Of a stretch of DNA of 64,000 bases, positions 1-8,480 are shown piece by piece (positions within the stretch are counted from its first letter, which is position 1; each line of letters opens with the position of its first letter). The notes beneath the pieces were generated by a model. It ran no database searches and was not told the origin of the DNA. It saw nothing but the letters and a program-made list of their open reading frames with translations. The translations under genes were made by a program, and so were the position numbers. Where the stretch lies: contig NZ_JARXVG010000006.1 in the NCBI RefSeq assembly GCF_029892485.1, forward strand, positions 62,001 through 126,000, given 5' to 3'. The DNA comes from Variovorax boronicumulans (GTDB lineage: Bacteria; Pseudomonadota; Gammaproteobacteria; Burkholderiales; Burkholderiaceae_C).

Positions 1-277
1 CCCATTCGTCCCAGATGCTGACGCCGCGTTCCTTGAGCCAGTTGTTGTTGCTCGATCCGGTCAGGAACCACAGCAGCTCCTGGATGATGGACTTGAGGTG
101 CACCTTCTTCGTGGTCACCAGCGGAAAGCCTTCGTTCAGGTCGAAGCGCATCTGGTGGCCGAACACGCTCTTGGTGCCGGTGCCGGTGCGGTCGCTCTTG
201 AACACGCCGTGGGTGTCGACGTGGCGCATGAAGTCTTCGTACTGGGAGCGGACGGGGCGGGTGGGCGTGGAGGTCAT
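1..277 (-). CDS. thyA: Thymidylate synthase, N-terminal part (cut by window edge)
   Basis: Thymidylate synthase makes dTMP from dUMP using methylene-tetrahydrofolate in the cytoplasm. The 92 residues present hold the family's N-terminal signature: [14 protein letters not shown] (dUMP phosphate-binding Arg loop) followed by [22 protein letters not shown] and, near the edge, [13 protein letters not shown]. The catalytic Cys lies beyond the window. The ATG at 277 is the natural start, since the protein begins about 20 residues before the conserved core. The gene runs off the left edge, so its downstream neighbours are not visible. Confidence 0.95.
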   Translation of the reverse strand, partial: MTSTPTRPVRSQYEDFMRHVDTHGVFKSDRTGTGTKSVFGHQMRFDLNEGFPLVTTKKVHLKSIIQELLWFLTGSSNNNWLKERGVSIWDEW

Positions 278-347
278 GGAGGGGCGTCTGGAAGCTGGCG
301 GAGCGGTGCTTGAATTTTAAGCGGCGGTCGCGATGGGCTGTCTTGCT

Positions 348-445
348 CTTTCCCCCTCTGGGGGAAGGCTGGGATGGGGGCAGGCAGAGCGCCCAATGGA
401 TACGCCGCGTGCCCCCACCCCGGCCCTCCCCCGGGAGGGGAGGGA
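348..445. repeat. GC-rich intergenic inverted repeat
   Basis: Between thyA and the FAD dehydrogenase, a left arm (about 348-381) ending GGGAAGGCTGGGATGGGGGC is matched in inverted orientation by a right arm (about 410-445) starting GCCCCCACCCCGGCCCTCCC, with a spacer near 28 bases. The arms differ at a few positions. A shorter related palindrome sits at 61712-61739. It looks like a dispersed REP-type element of this genus; copy number cannot be judged from one window. It could also act as a terminator for either flanking gene. Confidence 0.55.
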
Positions 446-458
446 GGAAAACCAAAAC

Positions 459-1889
459 CTAGACCCGGATCACGCGGCCCGGGTTCAGCGTGTTCTTCGG
501 ATCCAGCCCGCGCTTGATCGCCCGCATCATCTCCAGCGCCACCGGCGACTTGTGTTTCTCGAGCTTGTCGACCTTGAGCGAGCCCACGCCATGCTCGGCC
601 GAGAACGAGCCGCCGAACTTCTCGACCGCGTCGTACACCAGCGTGTTGATGCGGTCTTCCTCGTTCTTCAAAAACGCCTTGGTGTCGATGTTCTCCGGCG
701 CCTGCACGTTGTAGTGCAGGTTGCCGTCGCCCAGATGCCCGAAATTCACGAGCCGCACGCCGGCGATTTCGCGCTGCAGCAGCGCATCGGTCTCGGCCAC
801 GAACGCGGGGATGCGCGACACCGGAATCGAGATGTCGTGCTTGATGTTCAGGCCTTCCTCGGCCTGCGCGAGCGGAATGCTCTCGCGGATGTGCCAGAGC
901 TGGTGCGCCTGGGTGAGGTTCTCGGCCACCACCGCGTCGGTGACGCAGCCGTCCTCGAAGGCGGTCTCCAGCAGCGCTTCGAAGCGTGCGCGCGCATGGT
1001 CTTCGGATTCGCTGTCGGAGTTCTCCAGCAGCACGCAGTAGGGCACGGCTTCGTCGGCGATGAAGGGCACGCGCAGCTGCGGCATGTGCTTGTCGACCAG
1101 GCTGAGCGCGAACTTGCCCATCACCTCGAAACCGGTGAGTCCCGAACCCAGGTGCTTGTGCGCGAGGCCCAGCAGGGTGACCGCATGATCGAGCGATGGC
1201 ACCGCGGCCCAGGCCGTGAGCTGCGCGGCCGGCAGCGGATAGAGCTTCATGGTCGCGGCGGTGATGATGCCCAGCGTGCCTTCGCTGCCGACGAAGAGGT
1301 CGCGCAGGTCGTAGCCGGTGTTGTCCTTGCGAAGGCCGCTCGTGCCCTCCCAGATCTCGCCCTGCGGCGTGACCACTTCCAGGCCCAGGCACAGGTCGCG
1401 CGTGTTGCCGTAGCGAACCACCTGCGTGCCGCCCGCGTTGGTCGCCAGGTTGCCGCCGATGGTGCAGCTGCCTTCGGCCGCCAGGCTCAGCGGGAACAGG
1501 TAGCCCTTTTTCTCCGCAGCCTCCTGCAGCGTCTGCAGGATGCAGCCGGCCTCCACGGTCATCGTGAGGTTGGCGGCATCGAAGGTGCGGATCGCGTTGA
1601 GCCGCTGCAGGCTCAGCACCACCTGCGTGCCGCTGTCGTCGGGAATGGAGCCGACCGCCAGGCCTGTATTGCCGCCCTGCGGCACGATGGCCGTGCCGGC
1701 CGCGGCGCAGGCCTTGACCACGTCGGCCACCTGCTGCGCATTGGCCGGCCGCACCACGGCGAGCGACTTGCCGCGCGCGCGCTTGCGCCAGTCCTGCTCG
1801 TAGGCCGTGAGGTCGCCCTCGTTGAGCACATGCTGTGCGCCGACGATGGCGCGCAGCTGGTCGATCAATGCAGTGGAAGAAGAAGTCAT
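459..1889 (-). CDS. FAD-binding 2-hydroxyacid dehydrogenase (GlcD / D-lactate dehydrogenase type)
   Basis: This 476-residue flavoprotein probably oxidises a D-2-hydroxy acid such as D-lactate, glycolate or D-2-hydroxyglutarate and passes electrons to a carrier. The N-terminal PCMH-type FAD domain shows VPQGGNTGL, GGNLATNAGGT and DLFVGSEGTLGIIT. The C-terminal FAD-oxidase domain shows the metal/substrate histidine motifs NFGHLGDGNLHYN and SAEHGVG. The start at 1889 overlaps the stop of the upstream DUF2069 gene by four bases (ATGA), so the two are probably translated together. The substrate cannot be fixed from sequence; D-lactate and D-2-hydroxyglutarate dehydrogenases share these motifs. Confidence 0.9.
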   Translation of the reverse strand: MTSSSTALIDQLRAIVGAQHVLNEGDLTAYEQDWRKRARGKSLAVVRPANAQQVADVVKACAAAGTAIVPQGGNTGLAVGSIPDDSGTQVVLSLQRLNAIRTFDAANLTMTVEAGCILQTLQEAAEKKGYLFPLSLAAEGSCTIGGNLATNAGGTQVVRYGNTRDLCLGLEVVTPQGEIWEGTSGLRKDNTGYDLRDLFVGSEGTLGIITAATMKLYPLPAAQLTAWAAVPSLDHAVTLLGLAHKHLGSGLTGFEVMGKFALSLVDKHMPQLRVPFIADEAVPYCVLLENSDSESEDHARARFEALLETAFEDGCVTDAVVAENLTQAHQLWHIRESIPLAQAEEGLNIKHDISIPVSRIPAFVAETDALLQREIAGVRLVNFGHLGDGNLHYNVQAPENIDTKAFLKNEEDRINTLVYDAVEKFGGSFSAEHGVGSLKVDKLEKHKSPVALEMMRAIKRGLDPKNTLNPGRVIRV

Positions 1890-2302
1890 TGGGCGGAAGC
1901 CTCCAGTTGACGGGCAGCAGCGGCGGTCTTGGCGTGACGCAGGCGAAGGCGCACATGCCACGCGCAGGCCGCGAAGAGCACCAGGCACAGCAGCACCTCG
2001 ACGAGCGCGAGCACCTGCCCCACGCCGTTGGTGTCGCTCCAGGCGCGCACCACGCCCTCGGTGAAATAGAGCCAGATCATCAGGCTGACCCAGCGGTAGG
2101 TGTACATGCGGTTCTTGTAGAGCCCCGCGAGCGGAATCACGAGCGGCAGCACCTTGAGCGCCAGCAGCGAACCACCGGGACGCAGCGGCGCAAGCCACAG
2201 CTCCCAGGCCAGGCCCAGCACGATCAGGCCGACGAGGCTGCCCACGGCAAGCCATCGGGTGGCGCGGACGGAAGAGGGCGGGAGCGGCGAGTTGGGTTGC
2301 AT
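1886..2302 (-). CDS. DUF2069 family inner-membrane protein
   Basis: A small protein of 138 residues with four hydrophobic segments (about residues 15-35, 40-60, 68-85 and 95-115), containing YKNRMYTYRWVSLMIWLYFTEGV, which is typical of the DUF2069 family in proteobacteria. The function of the family is not established. The ATG at 2302 is preferred because the sequence before it is an intergenic palindrome rather than protein-like. It overlaps the downstream FAD dehydrogenase by four bases, suggesting a two-gene operon. Confidence 0.8.
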   Translation of the reverse strand: MQPNSPLPPSSVRATRWLAVGSLVGLIVLGLAWELWLAPLRPGGSLLALKVLPLVIPLAGLYKNRMYTYRWVSLMIWLYFTEGVVRAWSDTNGVGQVLALVEVLLCLVLFAACAWHVRLRLRHAKTAAAARQLEASAQ

Positions 2303-2313
2303 GGGCGGACACC

Positions 2314-2398
2314 GCGGAACCGGCTTCGCCGGGCCGCTGGTGTTGCCCCCGGAAGGGGGTTGGCGCAGCGACACGAAGTGCGCGGAGACTGGGGGAGA
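2314..2398. repeat. Intergenic palindromic element
   Basis: The stretch between the divergent DUF2069 and YihY genes contains nested short palindromes: CCGGCTTCGCCGGG, CCCCCGGAAGGGGG and GCGCAGCGACACGAAGTGCGC. Such blocks are familiar from intergenic spaces of Comamonadaceae genomes (recollection, not tested). It overlaps the region where both divergent promoters must lie. Confidence 0.4.
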
Positions 2399-2409
2399 GT
2401 TCAGATCCT

Positions 2410-3621
2410 ATGATACCGGCCATGAATCGTCGGCAGCTTTGGAGGGATCTTTCGCGTTTTCCGTGGCGCAACACGGCAGCGGTATTGGGCGAGCGTTTTC
2501 GCGAGGATCGGTTGGGCCTCACGGCCAGCAGCTTGACCTTCACAACGACCATCGCGATGGTCCCGTTCTTCACGGTGGCACTGGCGCTCTTCACCGTGTT
2601 CCCGATGTTCGCGAAGATGCAGGGCCGACTGCAGCGCTGGCTCATCGAGAGCCTGATTCCCGAGAACATCGCGCGCCAGGTGCTCGGCTACCTGAACCAG
2701 TTCGCGAGCAAGGCCAGCGGCCTGGGCATCGCAGGCCTGATCGTGCTGCTGATCACCGCCATCGCGCTGATCCTCACCATCGACAAGACGCTGAACAACA
2801 TCTGGCGCGTGCGAACGCCGCGGCCGTTCGCGCAGCGGGTGCTCATCTACTGGGCCACCATCACGCTCGGGCCGCTGATCCTGGCGGTGAGCCTGTCGAC
2901 CACCTCGTATGTGTTCGCGGCCTCGCGCGACGTGGTGGGCGGCGCCATCGTGAAGCTGGCCTTCGACAGCCTCGAATTCCTGCTGCTGGGCGCCGGCATG
3001 GCCGCGCTCTACCACTACGTGCCGAACACCAACGTGCGCTGGTCGCATGCCTGGGCCGGCGGCATCTTCGTGGCGGCCGCCATCGAGATCGCCAAGCGCG
3101 TGCTGGGCTACTACCTGAGCCTGGTGCCGACCTATTCGGTGCTCTATGGCGCCTTCGCCACCTTTCCGATCCTGCTGGTGTGGATCTACGTGGCATGGGT
3201 GATCGTGCTGCTCGGCGCGGTCATCGCGGCCTACCTGCCGAGCCTGCTCACCGGCGTGGCGCGCCGCGGCGGCGCGGCGGGCTGGCCGCTGCAACTGGCG
3301 ATGGAAGTGCTGCAGCACCTGGCGCGCGCGCAGGCCGCGCCGGCCAAGGGCATGGGAGCGACCGAACTGGTAACGCGCATGCGCGTCGATACGCTGCAGC
3401 TCACACCCGTGATCGAAACGCTGGTGGCGCTCGACTGGATTGCGCCGCTGGCCGAAGAGCCGGCCAATGCGGACCCGCGCTACGTGCTGCTTGCGGACCC
3501 ATCGACGCCCATCGAGCCGCTGCTCAAAGAGCTGCTGATGCCACAGGCCGAGCCGCTCGAAGACCTCTGGCAGAAGGGCCCGCTGCGCTCGCTTCGCCTC
3601 GGCGACGTGCTGTTGATCTGA
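2410..3621 (+). CDS. YihY/virulence factor BrkB family membrane protein
   Basis: A protein of 403 residues of the YihY (UPF0761, formerly called RNase BN) family. It has about six membrane segments between residues 40 and 280, including TIAMVPFFTVALALFTVF, GIAGLIVLLITAIALILTI and FPILLVWIYVAWVIVLLGAVIAAYLP. The C-terminal 130 residues are soluble and look like a winged-helix-type extension found in the longer members. The family is an inner-membrane protein of uncertain role; the old ribonuclease label is not supported. ATG 2410 follows a GGGGGAGAG stretch at about 13 bases; ATG 2422 is an alternative that fits the family N-terminus equally well. Confidence 0.88.
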   Translation: MIPAMNRRQLWRDLSRFPWRNTAAVLGERFREDRLGLTASSLTFTTTIAMVPFFTVALALFTVFPMFAKMQGRLQRWLIESLIPENIARQVLGYLNQFASKASGLGIAGLIVLLITAIALILTIDKTLNNIWRVRTPRPFAQRVLIYWATITLGPLILAVSLSTTSYVFAASRDVVGGAIVKLAFDSLEFLLLGAGMAALYHYVPNTNVRWSHAWAGGIFVAAAIEIAKRVLGYYLSLVPTYSVLYGAFATFPILLVWIYVAWVIVLLGAVIAAYLPSLLTGVARRGGAAGWPLQLAMEVLQHLARAQAAPAKGMGATELVTRMRVDTLQLTPVIETLVALDWIAPLAEEPANADPRYVLLADPSTPIEPLLKELLMPQAEPLEDLWQKGPLRSLRLGDVLLI

Positions 3622-3633
3622 TCGGGCAGCCGG

Positions 3634-3972
3634 TCAGATCCTGACCTTGCCCAGCCAGATGTCGCGGTACATCGCCCAGTCGCCCATGAAGGAATAGAGC
3701 GGGCGCCTGAAGGAAGCCGGCTTGTTCTTCTCGAAGCCGAAGTGCCCGACCCAGGCGAAGGCATAGCCCACCAGCACTCCCGCCAGCAGCCACCAGGGGT
3801 TGAGCGTGACCAGCAGCGCCACCAGGCACAGCAGCGACAGCGTCGATCCTGCGAAGTGCAGGCGGCGGCAGGTGCGGTTGGCGTGCTCGGTCAGGTAGAA
3901 GGGGTAGAACTCCGCGAAGCTCTTGAAACGGCGCGGATCGACGGCAGATTCCGGGGCAGTCGTGGTGTTCAT
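3634..3972 (-). CDS. DUF962 / Mpo1-like small membrane protein
   Basis: 112 residues matching the DUF962 family, to which yeast Mpo1 (a 2-hydroxy fatty acid dioxygenase) belongs. Visible motifs are FKSFAEFYPFYLTEHANRTCRRLHFAGS, with the conserved histidines, two hydrophobic segments (residues 43-75), then HFGFEKNKPASFRRPLYSFMGDWAMYRD. Bacterial members are mostly uncharacterised, so fatty-acid oxygenation is only a family-based guess. It converges on yihY with 12 bases between the stop codons. Confidence 0.85.
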   Translation of the reverse strand: MNTTTAPESAVDPRRFKSFAEFYPFYLTEHANRTCRRLHFAGSTLSLLCLVALLVTLNPWWLLAGVLVGYAFAWVGHFGFEKNKPASFRRPLYSFMGDWAMYRDIWLGKVRI

Positions 3973-4073
3973 TGTGCGAGTCTCCTGTGCGCTGGAGGCG
4001 CCTTGTCCATAATAGCGACGACCTTCCGGCCGCACCACCCCGGCTCCGTATTCACACCACCACCGCATCAGCC

Positions 4074-4457
4074 TTGAGCGCCCTGCCCACCGCCACCGAT
4101 TCCGCCGATCCGGCCAGCGATGCGCTGTGGGTCGTGTGCCTGTGCGCCGAATGGTGCGGCACCTGCCGCGACTACCGGCCGCTGTTCGAGCAGGTGGCGT
4201 GCGCACATCCGCAGCTGCGCTTCGGCTGGGTCGACATCGAGGACCACGCCGACATCGCCGATGGCTTCGATGTCGAGACCTTCCCCACGCTGCTGGTCGC
4301 CGGTGCCGACGGCACCCGCTTCCTGGGTCCGCTGCTGCCGCACGCCGAAACGCTGTCGCGCATGCTCGGCGCCTTGCAGCCGCCGCAGCCTTCGAGCCTG
4401 GATGTCGATCTGCTGCTTGCCGTGCTGAACAAGAAGCCGGCGACGTTCTCGGTTTGA
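4074..4457 (+). CDS. Thioredoxin-family protein
   Basis: A 127-residue thioredoxin fold with the redox motif AEWCGTC (Cys28 and Cys31), then VDIEDHADIADGFDVETFPTLLV, which carries the cis-proline after Thr. No signal peptide is visible, so it should act in the cytoplasm as a disulfide reductase or redox partner. The reading frame is open further upstream, but the TTG at 4074 best fits the start of the fold; no ATG is available and the ribosome-binding site is poor, so the start is uncertain. It lies 16 bases before the NAD-binding gene and may be cotranscribed with it. Confidence 0.75.
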   Translation: MSALPTATDSADPASDALWVVCLCAEWCGTCRDYRPLFEQVACAHPQLRFGWVDIEDHADIADGFDVETFPTLLVAGADGTRFLGPLLPHAETLSRMLGALQPPQPSSLDVDLLLAVLNKKPATFSV

Positions 4458-4473
4458 CCGGACCCTTCCTCCC

Positions 4474-5136
4474 ATGAACATCCTGATCTTCGGCGCCACC
4501 GGCATGGTGGGGCAGGGCGTGCTGCGCGAGTGCCTGCTGGCCGCCGACGTGGAACGCGTCGTCGCGGTCGGGCGCAATGCCACCGGGCAGCAGCATCCCA
4601 AGCTGCGGGATCTGGTCGTGAAGGACATGTACGACTATTCCGCCGTCGAGCCGCAACTGCAGGGCTTCGACGCCTGCTTCTTCTGCCTGGGCGTGTCGTC
4701 GGTCGGCATGAAGGAAGACGACTACCGCCGCGTCACCTACGACCTCACGATGGCCGCGGCCACCGTGCTCGCGCGGCTCAACCCGGGCATGACCTTCACC
4801 TACGTGACGGGCTCCGGCACCGACAGCAGCGAGCGCGGCAGCAGCATGTGGGCAAGGGTGAAGGGCGCGACCGAAAACGCCCTGCTGCGCCTGCCGTTCA
4901 AGGCGGCCTGCATGTTCCGCCCTGGCATCATCCAGCCGCTGCATGGCGCGCGTTCCAAGACGCCGCTGTACCACGGCGTCTACACGGTGATCTCGCCGCT
5001 GCTCAGCCTGGCCTACCGGTTCTGGCCCGACAAGGTGACCACTTCCGAGCAGATCGGCCTGGCCATGCTGGCCGTGGCCCGCGGCGGCGCGCCGAAGGTG
5101 CTGCTCGATCCGGCGGACATCAACGCCTTGCGTTGA
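4474..5136 (+). CDS. NAD(P)-binding Rossmann oxidoreductase (HTATIP2-like epimerase family)
   Basis: 220 residues beginning with a dinucleotide-binding motif, MNILIFGATGMVGQGVLREC, and continuing with DACFFCLGVSSVGMKEDDYRRVTYD and a TYVTGSGTDSSERGSSMWARVKG stretch that holds the usual Ser/Tyr/Lys-like region in modified form (no clear YxxxK). This is the atypical short-chain dehydrogenase/epimerase group around HTATIP2. The substrate is unknown and many members act only as NAD(P)-binding proteins. It follows the thioredoxin-like gene closely on the same strand. Confidence 0.75.
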   Translation: MNILIFGATGMVGQGVLRECLLAADVERVVAVGRNATGQQHPKLRDLVVKDMYDYSAVEPQLQGFDACFFCLGVSSVGMKEDDYRRVTYDLTMAAATVLARLNPGMTFTYVTGSGTDSSERGSSMWARVKGATENALLRLPFKAACMFRPGIIQPLHGARSKTPLYHGVYTVISPLLSLAYRFWPDKVTTSEQIGLAMLAVARGGAPKVLLDPADINALR

Positions 5137-5191
5137 CCGACTCTCGCGACACGCGGCAGCGGCCCTGCGTTTCTCCTTGCCCGTGCGCGCG

Positions 5192-6190
5192 ATGAAGCAG
5201 ACCTTTCCCGGCATCTCGCGCCGCCTGCTTCTTTGCGGAGCCTCGGGCGCGGCGCTGGCGGTGCATCGAGCAGCGACAGCACAGGGCGCCTGGCCGCAGA
5301 GGCCGATCCGCCTTGTCGTCCCCTTTGCAGTCGGCGGCGGCACCGACATCGTGGCGCGGATGATCGGCCAGGCCCTGTCGCAGCACCTGGGCCGGCCCGT
5401 CGTGATCGACAACAAGCCTGGCGCCTCCACGCTCATCGGCACCGGGATCGTGGCCCGCGCCAGGCCCGACGGCTACACGCTGCTGCTCGCGGGTTCCACC
5501 AGCTACAGCGTGAATCCGGCGTTGCGCGCGGCGCGCGCCTACAACCCGTCGCGCGACCTGTCGCCCATTGCCATCGTCGCGCGGGTGCCGCTGGTGCTTT
5601 TTGCGGGCGGCACCACACCGTGGCACTCGCTGCCCGCGCTGATCGGTGCGGCCAGGGCGCTTCCCGGGCAGATCCGCTACGCCACGTTCGGCAATGCGTC
5701 GGGCTCGCACCTCACAGGCGAACTGTTCGCGCTGGCTGCAGGCATCCGGCTGCAGGACATTGCATACCGGGGCAGCAGCCAAGCGATGGTGGCGGTCATT
5801 GGCGGGGAGGTCGACCTGGGCATCGACACGGTGGCCTCGGTTGCCCCGCACGCGCGCAGCGGCAAGGTGCGCGCGCTGGGCATCGTGGGCGCCGCGCGAT
5901 CCAGCCTGTTGCCCGGTGTGCGCACGCTGGCGGAGCAGGGCTTGCCCGAGGCGAGCTTCGACGCCTGGTATGGCTTTGCCGCACCGGCGCACACGCCGGC
6001 GTCCGTGCTCGCGAGGCTGACACGCGCCATATCGGAAACGCTGGGCAGCCCCGCATTGCAGGTGCAACTGCGCGCGCAGGGCATCGAGCCGACGATGGTC
6101 GGCGCGGCCGCCTTCATGGCGCAGATCGAGAGGGAGATCCCGCGGTACCGCGCGTTGGCGCATCGCGCGGGGATCGCCGCGAACGAATAG
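5192..6190 (+). CDS. Bug-family periplasmic solute-binding protein
   Basis: A 332-residue receptor of the tripartite tricarboxylate (TctC/Bug) family. An SRRLLL stretch in the signal region resembles a twin-arginine signal; the mature part starts near QGAWPQRPIRLVVPFAVGGGTDIVARMIG and continues with VVIDNKPGAS, the canonical ligand-loop pattern. It binds a small carboxylate or similar solute in the periplasm. No TctA or TctB membrane genes are in the window, so it is an orphan receptor, as is common in Burkholderiales. ATG 5192 is chosen over an upstream in-frame TTG at 5177 because it places the signal peptide correctly. Confidence 0.9.
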   Translation: MKQTFPGISRRLLLCGASGAALAVHRAATAQGAWPQRPIRLVVPFAVGGGTDIVARMIGQALSQHLGRPVVIDNKPGASTLIGTGIVARARPDGYTLLLAGSTSYSVNPALRAARAYNPSRDLSPIAIVARVPLVLFAGGTTPWHSLPALIGAARALPGQIRYATFGNASGSHLTGELFALAAGIRLQDIAYRGSSQAMVAVIGGEVDLGIDTVASVAPHARSGKVRALGIVGAARSSLLPGVRTLAEQGLPEASFDAWYGFAAPAHTPASVLARLTRAISETLGSPALQVQLRAQGIEPTMVGAAAFMAQIEREIPRYRALAHRAGIAANE

Positions 6191-6199
6191 CTTGCCTGT

Positions 6200-7015
6200 T
6201 CAGGCCGCTGGCGCGCTCAGGAAGTCGCGCAGCGCGAACAGCGTCTCGTCCGGCGCCTCGCTCATCAGCGCATGACCGGCACGCACGGTTACCACCTTCG
6301 CATTGCGCGCCTTGCCGACCAGCGTCTTGGTGGCACGCGCCGGCGTCATCTGGTCGGCATCGCCGAGCAGGAACAGCACCGGGCACTGCACCGCTTCCAT
6401 CGCGGCCTCGCCATTTGCATAGTCGTTGCAGGCCTTGAAGCCGATATGGAACACGTTGTGTTCGCGGTTGCTCGCGAGCACGCGGCGCATGAGCGCGCGC
6501 GAGCTGCCATAGAGCCAGGTGCCGGGGCCCAGCGACGAGGGCGGTGGTGCGAGCAGCGAATGCGAGAAGGTGTTCACCATCGCGATGGCGCGTTGCGGGT
6601 CGTTGAGCGCGCCGTCGAGCAGCGCGGGCGACACCACCATCGGATAGGCCGTGCCGACCAGCGCCAGGTGCGTCACGCGATCGGGCGCGCGCGCGGTCGC
6701 TTCGAGCGCGATCAGCGAGCCGAAGCTGTGGCCGATCAGCGCGGCCTTCTCGATGCCTGCTGCGTCGAGCAGCGCGATGACGAACTGCGCCGCCTCTTCC
6801 ACGCTCGCCGGTGGGAAGCCTTCGCTCTTGCAGTGCCCGGGCAGGTCGACCGCCAGCACGTTCCATCCGTGGTTGGCGAACCAGCGGCTCTGCAGGATCC
6901 ACACGCTGTGGTCGTTGAGCACGCCGTGGATGAACACCACGCTCGGCTTGGCCGCATCGAAGGGCTTGCCGCCGGTGTAGCAGTAGGTGCTGTGGCCATT
7001 GACGGTGTAGTGCAT
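6200..7015 (-). CDS. Alpha/beta hydrolase
   Basis: 271 residues with the alpha/beta-hydrolase layout: oxyanion-hole region VVFIHGVLNDHSVW, nucleophile elbow GHSFGS (Ser nucleophile), acid in LLGDADQMTP, and catalytic His in VRAGHALM. It is a cytoplasmic esterase or lipase-like enzyme of unknown substrate. The ATG at 7015 starts one base after the metY stop; a GTG at 7024 would overlap metY. The tight spacing suggests cotranscription with metY, though any link with sulfur metabolism is only contextual. Confidence 0.85.
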   Translation of the reverse strand: MHYTVNGHSTYCYTGGKPFDAAKPSVVFIHGVLNDHSVWILQSRWFANHGWNVLAVDLPGHCKSEGFPPASVEEAAQFVIALLDAAGIEKAALIGHSFGSLIALEATARAPDRVTHLALVGTAYPMVVSPALLDGALNDPQRAIAMVNTFSHSLLAPPPSSLGPGTWLYGSSRALMRRVLASNREHNVFHIGFKACNDYANGEAAMEAVQCPVLFLLGDADQMTPARATKTLVGKARNAKVVTVRAGHALMSEAPDETLFALRDFLSAPAA

Positions 7016-7016
7016 G

Positions 7017-8327
7017 TCAGGCACCTGCCTTTTCCGCGGCCTTCAGCGCGCGCTTGAGGTCGTCAATCAGGTCGGCCGGGTCTTCCAGGCCGATCGAGAG
7101 GCGGATCGTTCCTTGCGAAATGCCTGCGCCCGCAAGTGCTTCGTCGGTCATGCGGAAGTGCGTGGTGCTGGCCGGGTGGATCACCAGGCTGCGGCAGTCG
7201 CCCACGTTGGCCAGGTGGCTGAAGAGCTTGAGCGCCTCGATGAAGGCCTTGCCCTGCGTGCGGCTGCCCTTGATGTCGAAGCTGAACACCGCGCCGGCGC
7301 CGCGGGCGCCGTGGCGCAGCAGCTTCTGCGCGAGCGCATGGCTCGGATGCGATTCGATCAGCGGATGCCCCACGCGCGAGACGAACGGATGGCTCGCGAG
7401 GAACTCGACCACCTTCTGCGTGTTGTCGATGTGCCGCTCCATGCGCAGCGGCAGCGTCTCGATGCCCTGCAGGATCAGCCACGCGGTGTGTGGGCTCATC
7501 GAGGCGCCGAAGTCGCGCAGGCCTTCGCGCCGCGCACGCAAGAGGAAGGCGCCAACGGTGCTTTCCTCGCTGAACACCATGTTGTGGAAGCCGTCGTAGG
7601 CCTGCGTGAGTTCGGCGAACTTGCCGGACTTCTCCCAGTCGAAACTGCCGCCATCGACCACCACGCCGCCGATCACCGTGCCGTGGCCCGAGAGGAACTT
7701 GGTCGCCGAGTGGTAGACCAGGTCGGCGCCCCAGTCGAAGGGCTTGATGAGGTAGGGCGAGGTGAGCGTCGAATCGACCAGCAGCGGCACGCCGGCTTCA
7801 TGCGCGATGTCGCTCACGGCGGGAATGTCGAGCACGTCCAGGCCCGGGTTCCCCACGGTCTCGCCGAAGAAAAGCTTGGTCTCGGGGCGCACCGCGGCGC
7901 GCCAGCCATCGAGGTCGCCGGGCTTCACGAAGGTGGTCGCTATGCCGAAGCGGCGCATCGTGTAGTGCAGCAGGTTCTGCGAGCCGCCATAGAGGGCGGT
8001 GCTCGCCACGATGTGCGAACCCGCGCCCATCAGCGTGGCGATAGCCAGGTGCAGCGCCGCCTGGCCGCTGGCGGTGGCGATGGCGCCGATGCCGCCCTCG
8101 AGCGCCGACACCCGCTGCTCCAGCACCGCATTGGTCGGGTTGCTGATGCGCGAATACACGTGGCCCGCGCGCTCCAGGTTGAAGAGCGCGGCCGCATGGT
8201 CGCTGGACTCGAAGACGAAGGAGGTGGTCAGGTGGATCGGCACCGCCCGCGCGCCGGTGGCGGGGTCGGGCGAGGCGCCGGCATGCAGCGCGAGGGTGTC
8301 GAAACCGGGGTCGGAATAACCGGGCAT
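7017..8327 (-). CDS. metY: O-acetylhomoserine sulfhydrylase / aminocarboxypropyltransferase
   Basis: A 436-residue PLP enzyme of the Cys/Met metabolism family, converting O-acetyl-L-homoserine and sulfide (or methanethiol) to homocysteine (or methionine). Evidence is the N-terminus GFDTLALHAGASPDPATGARAVPIHLTTSFVF, the YSRISNPTNAVLEQRV block, and the PLP lysine in SATKFLSGHG. Length and the long central insertion fit MetY rather than the roughly 390-residue MetZ or MetB, but MetY and MetZ are hard to separate by eye. It is divergent from the CBS gene and followed at once by an alpha/beta hydrolase. I see no SAM riboswitch in its short leader. Confidence 0.92.
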   Translation of the reverse strand: MPGYSDPGFDTLALHAGASPDPATGARAVPIHLTTSFVFESSDHAAALFNLERAGHVYSRISNPTNAVLEQRVSALEGGIGAIATASGQAALHLAIATLMGAGSHIVASTALYGGSQNLLHYTMRRFGIATTFVKPGDLDGWRAAVRPETKLFFGETVGNPGLDVLDIPAVSDIAHEAGVPLLVDSTLTSPYLIKPFDWGADLVYHSATKFLSGHGTVIGGVVVDGGSFDWEKSGKFAELTQAYDGFHNMVFSEESTVGAFLLRARREGLRDFGASMSPHTAWLILQGIETLPLRMERHIDNTQKVVEFLASHPFVSRVGHPLIESHPSHALAQKLLRHGARGAGAVFSFDIKGSRTQGKAFIEALKLFSHLANVGDCRSLVIHPASTTHFRMTDEALAGAGISQGTIRLSIGLEDPADLIDDLKRALKAAEKAGA

Positions 8328-8480
8328 GAGGGCCTTTCTGTTGTCTCTCGCAATGCCCCGTTACGTCTGCAAAGCATGCGTGGGCGACAGGGGCGTTCAG
8401 GTCGGCGTCGATTGTGGGCTATATTCAAAAACGGCACGCCGCCGAGATAGCCGAGATTGAGGTCTCCAGAGGAGCACACG

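Noticed and set aside
274..1956. Long minus-strand frame over the FAD dehydrogenase
   Set aside because: It is an out-of-frame Arg/Ala-rich translation of the real dehydrogenase gene, without any family motif.
7014..8450. 478-residue plus-strand frame opposite metY
   Set aside because: Antisense shadow: composition rich in Arg, Ala and His as in GC-rich antisense frames, and metY itself is unmistakable.
8328..8480. SAM or other riboswitch upstream of metY
   Set aside because: The leader is short and I saw no conserved riboswitch core.
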